A stretch of 12,093 nt of DNA from an uncultured Bacteroidota bacterium (GTDB lineage Bacteria; Bacteroidota; Bacteroidia; Chitinophagales; Chitinophagaceae): positions 1-12,093 of the forward strand of contig CAIRNW010000104.1 of NCBI GenBank assembly GCA_903879995.1, given 5' to 3'. Below, one piece after another: positions 6,405-12,093 of the stretch (position 1 is its first letter; each line of letters starts with the position of its first letter). The notes under the pieces were generated by a model. The model saw nothing but the letters and a program-made list of their open reading frames with translations, was not told where the DNA came from and did no database searches. A program made the translations under genes and the position numbers.

Positions 6405-8780
6405 TTGTATACTGTACAACAAGTGATAAAACTATTGGGTGTTACAGCCCCTGTGGTTACTGATCATCTTGTTGAGTATTTGTTGATTGATAGTCGGAGT
6501 GCTTTTTCCCCCGCTCATTCTCTTTTTTTTGCTATTACCACGCCGCGCAGGAATGGACATGATTATATTGGAGGGCTTTATCAAAAAGGGGTACGCAGTT
6601 TTGTGATTACCCAGCAAGTTGATACTGCCTCTTTCCCAGGTGCTAATTTCATTAAGGTTAAAGATTCGGTGGCTGCCTTACAACAGTTGGCAGCGGCGCA
6701 TCGTTCACAGTTCTCGATACCCGTTATTGCTATTACCGGCAGTAATGGAAAAACAATTGTGAAAGAGTGGTTATTTCAGTTATTACAACCTGATTTTAAA
6801 ATTGTAAGAAGCCCTAAGAGTTTTAATTCACAATTGGGTGTGCCCCTAAGTGTTTGGCAAATGAAATCCCATCATGATTTAGCCATTTTTGAAGCGGGTA
6901 TTTCACAGCCTGGCGAGATGGAGCGTTTGGAGAAAGTAATTCAACCCACTATTGGAATATTAACCAATATAGGAGATGCACATCGGGAGGGATTTCTTTC
7001 CCAGGATCAAAAAGAGCATGAGAAACGTAAACTATTTGTTCGTGCCTCATTGCCTCCTTCCCTAACACTACTTTCGATTGCGTCAACTAAACTTGGTACT
7101 GCTATAACTGCAAAGGGCTCCTTGCTCGCTGCTGGCGGTACCATTGAAATCCCATTTACGGATGCCGCCTCCATACAAAATGCGCTACGCTGTTGGGAAC
7201 TTCTGTTGTTATTAAAAATTCCCCAGTCTACCATTATGGAGCGAATGAGGGGCCTCACTGCAGTTGATATGCGGCTTAGTTTAAAAAAAGGCGTACAGCA
7301 TTGTCAGTTAATCAATGACAGCTATAGTGCCGACCTAAGTTCGTTAGAAATTGCCCTTTCATTTTTGAAACAGCAAGCTGGATCCTTGAAGCGTACAGTG
7401 ATCCTTTCCGATTTTATGCAAACCGGCGAAAAGCCAAGTGAACTTTATGCCCGTATACAGGTGCTTTTAGAACAAGTGCCCATTGCTCGACTGATTACTA
7501 TTGGCCCTTCTATCGGGGCTGCTTTATCAGCTACTTCTTCCTTATGGCAATTGGAGCAGTATAGCGATACAGCTTCTTTTCTATCACAAGTACAACTACG
7601 ATCATTCCGAGATGAAATCATTTTGATTAAGGGGGCACGCAGTTTTGGGCTGGAGCAAGTAGTAGCCATCTTGGAGGAAAAAGTACATGAGACCCGACTG
7701 GAAATTGATTTACAGGCGGTGGTTCATAATTACAATCAGTATCGACAGCATATAAAGCCTGATACAAAGATCATGGCGATGGTGAAAGCCTTTGCATATG
7801 GAAGCGGAGCTACTGAAATAGCGCATGTTTTACAATTTCAAGGCGTAGATTATTTTGGAGTTGCCTACGCTGATGAAGGAGTGGAGTTGCGTAAAGCGGG
7901 AATTACTACTCCTATTATGGTGATGAATACAGAACCGGCTGCTTTTGAGACTTTACTTACTTATCAATTGGAGCCTGCACTATATTCTGTTGCTTTACTG
8001 GATTCTTTTGATCAGTTTCTTCAACAGCAAGGAATTACCAATTATCCGATTCATTTAGAAATTGAAACGGGGATGAACCGACTTGGGCTCACCGAAGCGG
8101 AGTGGCCTCATGTAATAAAGCGACTGACCTCTACGGCTAGTTTTTTAATTCAATCTGTTTTTTCTCATTTGGCCGCCAGTGAGGATGCTGCTGCTGATTC
8201 ATTCACTAATGAGCAATTTGCAGTGTATAATTCATTTATTCGGTTGCTCACGAGTGAGGTAGATGCTCGGTTTATTCGCCATATTGCTAACTCTGCCGGT
8301 GCTATCAGACATCCGTCTTTAGTGATGGATATGGTAAGAGTTGGAATTGGTTTATATGGAATTGAAAAATCCTCACTCCTAACTTTAAAACCTGCCATTA
8401 CCTTCCGTTCTACGATTGCACAAATCAAAATAATTCCAGCGGGTAGTGGGGTGAGTTATAATCGTAAGACTGTGGTAGAACGTCCCACGCGATTGGCTAC
8501 GGTACGTGTGGGCTATGCGGATGGTTATCCTCGTAGTTTGGGAAATAGAAAGGGGTATGTTTGGGTGCAGGAAAAATTAGCTCCAATACTTGGCACTGTT
8601 TGTATGGATATGTTTATGATTGATGTTACCGATATTCCAACGGCACAAGTAGGGGATGAAGTTATATTATTCGGAAAGGAATTACCTGTTGAACAGGTTG
8701 CTCATTGGGCCACTACTATTCCGTATGAAATTTTAACAGGGATCTCTCAACGTGTGAAGCGAGTATATTTCCAGGATTGA
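6405..8780 (+). CDS. murF-alr: Bifunctional MurF ligase / alanine racemase
   Basis: Fusion of two peptidoglycan-precursor enzymes: MurF joins D-Ala-D-Ala to UDP-MurNAc-tripeptide and alanine racemase makes D-alanine. Residues 1-425 are MurF, with P-loop GSNGKT (112-117), substrate-loop FNSQLG, the ligase motif GDAHREGF with candidate carbamylated lysine K207, IPFTDAASIQNA, and INDSYSADLSS in place of the usual DSYNAN. Residues 430-791 are Alr: EIDLQAVVHNY, PLP lysine K461 in MVKAFAYGSG, catalytic tyrosine Y685 in GVSYNR, RVGYADGYPR and CMDMFMIDVT. Such fusions are common in Bacteroidota. The part between K209 and P250 is much shorter than in E. coli MurF. The start is a TTG, chosen because family members begin M-Y and 10 bases separate it from terC; GTG at 6423 is an alternative. 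It abuts lspA tail to tail. Confidence 0.93.
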   Translation: MYTVQQVIKLLGVTAPVVTDHLVEYLLIDSRSAFSPAHSLFFAITTPRRNGHDYIGGLYQKGVRSFVITQQVDTASFPGANFIKVKDSVAALQQLAAAHRSQFSIPVIAITGSNGKTIVKEWLFQLLQPDFKIVRSPKSFNSQLGVPLSVWQMKSHHDLAIFEAGISQPGEMERLEKVIQPTIGILTNIGDAHREGFLSQDQKEHEKRKLFVRASLPPSLTLLSIASTKLGTAITAKGSLLAAGGTIEIPFTDAASIQNALRCWELLLLLKIPQSTIMERMRGLTAVDMRLSLKKGVQHCQLINDSYSADLSSLEIALSFLKQQAGSLKRTVILSDFMQTGEKPSELYARIQVLLEQVPIARLITIGPSIGAALSATSSLWQLEQYSDTASFLSQVQLRSFRDEIILIKGARSFGLEQVVAILEEKVHETRLEIDLQAVVHNYNQYRQHIKPDTKIMAMVKAFAYGSGATEIAHVLQFQGVDYFGVAYADEGVELRKAGITTPIMVMNTEPAAFETLLTYQLEPALYSVALLDSFDQFLQQQGITNYPIHLEIETGMNRLGLTEAEWPHVIKRLTSTASFLIQSVFSHLAASEDAAADSFTNEQFAVYNSFIRLLTSEVDARFIRHIANSAGAIRHPSLVMDMVRVGIGLYGIEKSSLLTLKPAITFRSTIAQIKIIPAGSGVSYNRKTVVERPTRLATVRVGYADGYPRSLGNRKGYVWVQEKLAPILGTVCMDMFMIDVTDIPTAQVGDEVILFGKELPVEQVAHWATTIPYEILTGISQRVKRVYFQD

Positions 8781-9482
8781 TTACAGGATCTGCGTTTGAT
8801 CAGATACCGTTGAATTTGTGGTTCCTGTGGCAGGAACTTCTTGCGTTTCTTTACGAATCAATTTTTGCTGAAACAGAAACAGTGTAATTACACCAACAGA
8901 AATGGAGGCATCGGCAATATTGAAAATAGGGCTAAAAAATTCAAAGGCGTTTCCTCCAATAAAAGGGAACCACTCCGGAAAATGGCCTTGTAATATGGGG
9001 AAATAAAGCATGTCTACGACGCTACCATGTAACAAGGAAGAATAGCCTTCAGATGAAAATGTTGCAATACCCGTATAGCCGATATAGTCATTAAGAATTG
9101 CACTGTAGTGTAATCCTTTATCAAAAATTACACCATAAAAAAGGCTATCAATTAAATTTCCTACCGCACCTGCATATATTAAGCCCGCACATACCAAGAA
9201 GCCGTATGCATATTTTTCTTTGATAAATTTTCCGAGATACCAGGTACCTATTATAACGGCTACCAGTCTGAATAAGGTCAAAATAGCTTTTCCTGTTTCG
9301 TTCCCAAACTTCCAACCCCAAGCCATTCCTGGATTTTCGATAAAGTGCAAACGAAACCAATCCATACCCGCTACACGAATAATCTCTCCTGTGGGATGAT
9401 TAAGTTTTACCCATAGTTTGAGACACTGGTCTGCAACCAGTATCAAGATGATCAATAGGATAAGCTGGTTTTTTTTCGACAT
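8781..9482 (-). CDS. lspA: Lipoprotein signal peptidase (signal peptidase II)
   Basis: Inner-membrane aspartyl protease that removes the signal peptide from diacylglyceryl-modified prolipoproteins. The 233 residues contain four main hydrophobic segments. Catalytic aspartates are D112 in GAVGNLIDSLFYG and D191 in PIFNIADASIS; D18 (VADQ) and N50 (ENPGMAWG) are also conserved. About 78 residues separate the catalytic aspartates, against under 20 in E. coli. The insert (LLHGSVVDMLYFPIL, WFPFIGGNAFEFFSP) is, as I recall, typical of Bacteroidota LspA. The last 25 residues form a polar Thr/Ser-rich tail. I chose the ATG at 9482: an upstream in-frame start at 9524 would overlap fumC by 40 bases and add charged residues ahead of the signal-anchor helix. 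Two bases separate it from the fumC stop. Confidence 0.93.
   Translation of the reverse strand: MSKKNQLILLIILILVADQCLKLWVKLNHPTGEIIRVAGMDWFRLHFIENPGMAWGWKFGNETGKAILTLFRLVAVIIGTWYLGKFIKEKYAYGFLVCAGLIYAGAVGNLIDSLFYGVIFDKGLHYSAILNDYIGYTGIATFSSEGYSSLLHGSVVDMLYFPILQGHFPEWFPFIGGNAFEFFSPIFNIADASISVGVITLFLFQQKLIRKETQEVPATGTTNSTVSDQTQIL
8821..8837 (+). terminator. Candidate hairpin terminator for murF-alr, inside lspA
   Basis: GTTCCTG and CAGGAAC form a perfect 7-bp stem with a TGG loop, 41 bases past the murF-alr stop. It is followed on the + strand by the moderately U-rich TTCTTGCGTTTCTTT. The hairpin lies in the codons of the LspA C-terminal tail. The weak U-run makes a true terminator uncertain, but murF-alr has no other room for one. 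Confidence 0.25.
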
Positions 9483-9484
9483 GT

Positions 9485-10885
9485 TTATTTTAGTTTTCCT
9501 ACCATGTTCTCTGGACGCACCCATTCATCAAATTCTGCAGCCGTTACATATCCCAGCTGTATGGCCATTTCTTTCAACGTTGTTCCCTGCTTATGCGCTT
9601 TTTGTGCAATTTCAGCTGCTTTGTAATAGCCAATTTTTGTATTTAATGCAGTCACTAGCATCAAGGAGTTGTCTACATGTTTTTTGATATTAGCATGAAT
9701 AGGTTCAATACCTACCGCACATTTATCATTAAAAGAAATACAACCCTCACCAATCAAACGGGCGCTGTGCAAGAAGTTATAGATCATCACGGGTTTAAAT
9801 ACGTTTAATTCAAAATGCCCCGTGGCACCGCCAATATTTATCGCTACATCATTGCCTAATACCTGTGCGGCAATCATCGTAAGCGCTTCACATTGTGTAG
9901 GGTTTACTTTTCCTGGCATGATAGAGGATCCTGGTTCATTATCAGGAATAAATAACTCTCCAATTCCGCTACGTGGACCCGAGGAAAGCATACGAATATC
10001 ATTGGCAATCTTCATTAAACTAACCGCTACCGTTTTCAAGGCGCCATGTGCTTCGACTATTGCATCGTGTGCCGCCAGTGCTTCAAATTTGTTCTCCGCA
10101 GTAATAAAAGGATAGCCAGTCAATTTAGCAATATGCTTGGCTACGTTTTTGTCATAATCTTTTGGTGTATTGATACCGGTACCCACTGCTGTTCCGCCCA
10201 AGGCTAATTCACGCAGATGTGATAATGAGTTTTTGATGGCCTTTAGTCCATGATCCAGTTGAGAAACATAACCGCTAAATTCTTGACCGACGGTCAAGGG
10301 AGTTGCATCCATAAAATGTGTACGACCTATTTTGACCACTTTCATGAATTGCTTACTCTTTTTGGCAAGGGTATCTCGCAATTTTTTAATCCCTGGGATG
10401 GTATTTTCTATTAATACCGTATACGCAGCAATATGCATGGCAGTTGGGAAAGTATCATTCGAAGACTGCGATTTATTGACATCATCGTTTGGATGAAGAA
10501 ATTTTTCTTTATCGGTCAGCTTTCCTCCTTTTAGCACGTGTCCTCGATATGCAATCACTTCGTTCACGTTCATATTGCTTTGCGTACCACTGCCTGTTTG
10601 CCATACAACCAAAGGGAAATAAGCATCCAATTTGCCATCCAGTATTTCGTCACAAACTTTTCCAATTAATGCAGCTTTGTTTTTGGGTAAAACACCTGCA
10701 TCCATGTTAGTCAGTGCTGCTGCTTTCTTTAAGTGTGCAAATGCCCGGATAATTTCCTTGGGCATTCGATTAATGTCCTGGGCAATCTTAAAGTTTTCAA
10801 TACTACGTTGTGTTTGTGCGCCATAATAGGCATCCAGGGGAACCTTGACTTCACCCATGGTATCCTTCTCAATTCTGTATTGCAT
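9485..10885 (-). CDS. fumC: Fumarate hydratase, class II
   Basis: Iron-independent fumarase that interconverts fumarate and L-malate in the TCA cycle; a cytosolic homotetramer. The 466 residues are normal for FumC and align end to end with the family. Motifs are [13 protein letters not shown] (98-110), [13 protein letters not shown] (139-151), [16 protein letters not shown] with catalytic H190, [10 protein letters not shown], and the superfamily signature [13 protein letters not shown] (319-331). The last carries the active-site serine (S320/S321) and K326. The HFMDATP form identifies fumarase over aspartase (which has KTQLQDA) and argininosuccinate lyase. The N-terminus [16 protein letters not shown] is typical. 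The gene begins 27 bases after the enoyl-CoA hydratase stop, with a probable promoter of its own, and is followed two bases later by lspA. Confidence 0.95.
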   Translation of the reverse strand: MQYRIEKDTMGEVKVPLDAYYGAQTQRSIENFKIAQDINRMPKEIIRAFAHLKKAAALTNMDAGVLPKNKAALIGKVCDEILDGKLDAYFPLVVWQTGSGTQSNMNVNEVIAYRGHVLKGGKLTDKEKFLHPNDDVNKSQSSNDTFPTAMHIAAYTVLIENTIPGIKKLRDTLAKKSKQFMKVVKIGRTHFMDATPLTVGQEFSGYVSQLDHGLKAIKNSLSHLRELALGGTAVGTGINTPKDYDKNVAKHIAKLTGYPFITAENKFEALAAHDAIVEAHGALKTVAVSLMKIANDIRMLSSGPRSGIGELFIPDNEPGSSIMPGKVNPTQCEALTMIAAQVLGNDVAINIGGATGHFELNVFKPVMIYNFLHSARLIGEGCISFNDKCAVGIEPIHANIKKHVDNSLMLVTALNTKIGYYKAAEIAQKAHKQGTTLKEMAIQLGYVTAAEFDEWVRPENMVGKLK

Positions 10886-10907
10886 TTGAATGGGGTTATT
10901 GGCCCTG

Positions 10908-10915
10908 CAAAGTTA
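10908..10915 (-). promoter_or_regulatory. Putative -7 box ahead of fumC, overlapping the upstream stop codon
   Basis: Read on the - strand, 10915 to 10908 is TAACTTTG, a perfect TAnnTTTG match. Its first three bases are the TAA stop of the enoyl-CoA hydratase gene. It would start transcription near 10903, about 18 bases before the fumC ATG. No -33 TTTG is obvious upstream, so fumC may rely partly on read-through. Confidence 0.4.
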
Positions 10916-11704
10916 GCTGAACTTTGGCTTTCTTTTTTCCAGAAATGCACTGACGCCCTCCTGCATTTCTGCAGTGCCAAAGCATTGGCCAAATAGTGTT
11001 ACTTCCGCTTGGTAGCCATTTTTAGTTTTATCAAAACAAGCCTCGACTGCTTCAATGACTTTTGCCACCGCCTGAGGTCCTTTGGTCAGTATGGTTCCCA
11101 TCATTTTTTTAGCCTCTTCCATTAAAGCAGTTGCTGGTACTACTTGATTGACTAGCCCAATTTGTAAAGCATTGGTTGCATCGACCATATTACCTGTCAT
11201 CATTATCTCTAGTGCTTTTCCTCTTCCCACCAATTGTGTTAAGCGTTGTGTACCTCCATAACCCGGTATCAAACCCAAATTAACTTCAGGTTGACCAAAA
11301 CGTGCTTGTTCTGTAGCAATACGGATGTGACAAGCCATAGCTAGTTCGCAACCTCCTCCTAGTGCAAATCCATGTATTGCTGCGATAGTGGGCTTTTTAC
11401 TTTTTTCCAGTCGGTCAAAAATAGCTTGTCCTTTCGAGGCCATCTCCATGGCGCTATTTACATCTGCACCTTTGAATTCGCTAATATCGGCGCCCGCTAC
11501 AAATGCTTTTTCACCTGCCCCCGTGAGAATCACGCCTTTTACAGCCTGGTCTTTTTCAAGTTGCTCAATTGCCTGCGCTAATTCAGTCAGCACCGCTTGA
11601 TTGAGTGCATTCATTTTATCAGGTCTATTGATTGTGAGCGTGAGTACGCCCTCTTCGAGATGGCCCAATAAGGTTTGGAACGATCCCCAGTTTTGTTGGC
11701 TCAT
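10913..11704 (-). CDS. Enoyl-CoA hydratase / crotonase family protein
   Basis: Most likely hydrates trans-2-enoyl-CoA (for example crotonyl-CoA) to the 3-hydroxyacyl-CoA in fatty-acid or amino-acid breakdown. The 263 residues are standard crotonase length. Visible are NRPDKMNALN, the oxyanion-hole segment FVAGADISEF (around A70-G71), and HGFALGGGCELAMACH with catalytic E120. The FGQPEVNLGLIPGYGGTQRL segment carries catalytic E140. Both glutamates of true hydratases are kept, which argues against isomerase or hydrolase members of the superfamily. The C-terminal KRKPKFS is typical. It lies 9 bases after the B12-binding subunit gene, suggesting co-transcription and a role in short-chain acyl-CoA metabolism. 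The exact chain-length preference cannot be read from the sequence. Confidence 0.9.
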   Translation of the reverse strand: MSQQNWGSFQTLLGHLEEGVLTLTINRPDKMNALNQAVLTELAQAIEQLEKDQAVKGVILTGAGEKAFVAGADISEFKGADVNSAMEMASKGQAIFDRLEKSKKPTIAAIHGFALGGGCELAMACHIRIATEQARFGQPEVNLGLIPGYGGTQRLTQLVGRGKALEIMMTGNMVDATNALQIGLVNQVVPATALMEEAKKMMGTILTKGPQAVAKVIEAVEACFDKTKNGYQAEVTLFGQCFGTAEMQEGVSAFLEKRKPKFS

Positions 11705-11713
11705 ATAATTAAA

Positions 11714-12093
11714 TTAGGAACGATGGGAGGCTACCCAGTCTTTTATAAATTCAGCTATTTCTCTCGTGTCGGAGCCGGGGTGAAATAATTTTCCAACTCC
11801 CATTTTGTAAAGTTCCGCACTATCTTCTTCCGGAATAATACCTCCTCCTGTTAGTAATACATCATTCAACCCTTTTTCTTTCATCAATGCAATCACTTTT
11901 GGAAAAACAGTATTATGCGCGCCGGACAGGATTGAGATTCCAATGGCATCAACATCTTCTTGCAACGCTGTATTCACCACCATTTCAGGCGTTTGACGTA
12001 GCCCGGTATAAATTACTTCCATTCCAGCATCTCGCAAAGCCGTAGCAATAACTTTAGCACCACGATCGTGGCCATCTAAACCAACTTTTGCTA
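11714..12093 (-). CDS. Cobalamin-binding subunit of a methylmalonyl-CoA mutase-type enzyme (5'-truncated)
   Basis: B12-binding Rossmann-like domain of an acyl-CoA mutase. About 126 codons are present, ending in TAA at 11714-11716; the start lies beyond the window's right edge. The first visible residues ([21 protein letters not shown]) contain the DxHxxG motif, whose histidine is the lower ligand of cobalt. [14 protein letters not shown] and [12 protein letters not shown] complete the second and third B12-binding motifs. The C-terminus [11 protein letters not shown] ends just past the domain. The wording [12 protein letters not shown] and ISILSGAH resembles stand-alone small subunits of about 130 residues more than the C-terminus of full-length MutB, so only a few residues are probably missing. 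A fused large subunit extending out of the window cannot be excluded. It is first in the visible - strand run, 9 bases before the hydratase. Confidence 0.85.
   Translation of the reverse strand, partial: AKVGLDGHDRGAKVIATALRDAGMEVIYTGLRQTPEMVVNTALQEDVDAIGISILSGAHNTVFPKVIALMKEKGLNDVLLTGGGIIPEEDSAELYKMGVGKLFHPGSDTREIAEFIKDWVASHRS

Noticed and set aside
8891..9150. LspA as broken or fused because of the long spacing between its catalytic aspartates
   Set aside because: The added HG-VVDM-YFP and PF-GG--FEFFSP segment is, to my knowledge, normal for Bacteroidota LspA, and the frame is continuous.
9483..9524. Longer lspA start that adds [14 protein letters not shown]
   Set aside because: The extension lies inside the end of fumC and puts charged residues ahead of the first membrane helix; the ATG at 9482 fits family length and the two-base gap.
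9418..9687. Open frame of 89 codons on the + strand across the lspA-fumC junction
   Set aside because: It runs antisense through the ends of two well-supported genes and has no recognisable motif or promoter; a chance reading frame.

Overview
The window looks like ordinary core chromosome of a Bacteroidota member, most likely family Chitinophagaceae (Sediminibacterium-like). Three things point there: gldF-gldG gliding-type ABC transporter genes, a single-chain MurF-Alr fusion, and Bacteroidota-style -7 boxes (TAnnTTTG) in place of sigma70 hexamers. The sequence is moderately AT-rich, genes are tightly packed, and no gap between genes exceeds about 125 bases. I see no tRNA, rRNA, CRISPR, insertion sequence, phage gene or attachment site, and no sign of recent transfer by base composition.

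Layout, left to right. (1) The 3' end of rnc (RNase III dsRNA-binding domain, + strand) overlaps the 3' end of a convergent methylmalonyl-CoA epimerase gene (- strand). (2) A + strand iron-sulfur assembly operon, iscS-iscU-iscA, closes with a clear rho-independent terminator. (3) The + strand run gldF-gldG, a TerC/Alx-family membrane protein and murF-alr follows, very closely spaced. It probably has promoters just ahead of gldF and terC, both so close to the start codon that nearly leaderless mRNAs are predicted. (4) A - strand run, read right to left, holds a B12-binding mutase subunit (partial), an enoyl-CoA hydratase, fumC and lspA. It meets murF-alr tail to tail with no spacer.

Functions. 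IscS supplies sulfur from cysteine, IscU is the cluster scaffold and IscA a cluster carrier. The Hsp70/Hsp40 partners (HscA/HscB), ferredoxin and IscR are not in the window, although IscU keeps the LPPVK chaperone motif. GldF and GldG are the membrane parts of the Gld ABC transporter; its ATPase GldA must be elsewhere. MurF-Alr makes D-alanine and adds D-Ala-D-Ala to the peptidoglycan precursor. LspA trims lipoprotein signal peptides. The epimerase at the left edge and the B12-binding subunit at the right edge belong to the same methylmalonyl-CoA/succinyl-CoA route, which feeds the TCA cycle near fumarase.

I found no convincing undescribed system. The points most worth a second look are a MurF half with a markedly shortened central domain, a mitochondrial/proteobacterial-type ISC set in a phylum that mostly relies on SUF, and the predicted leaderless or stop-codon-overlapping promoters.
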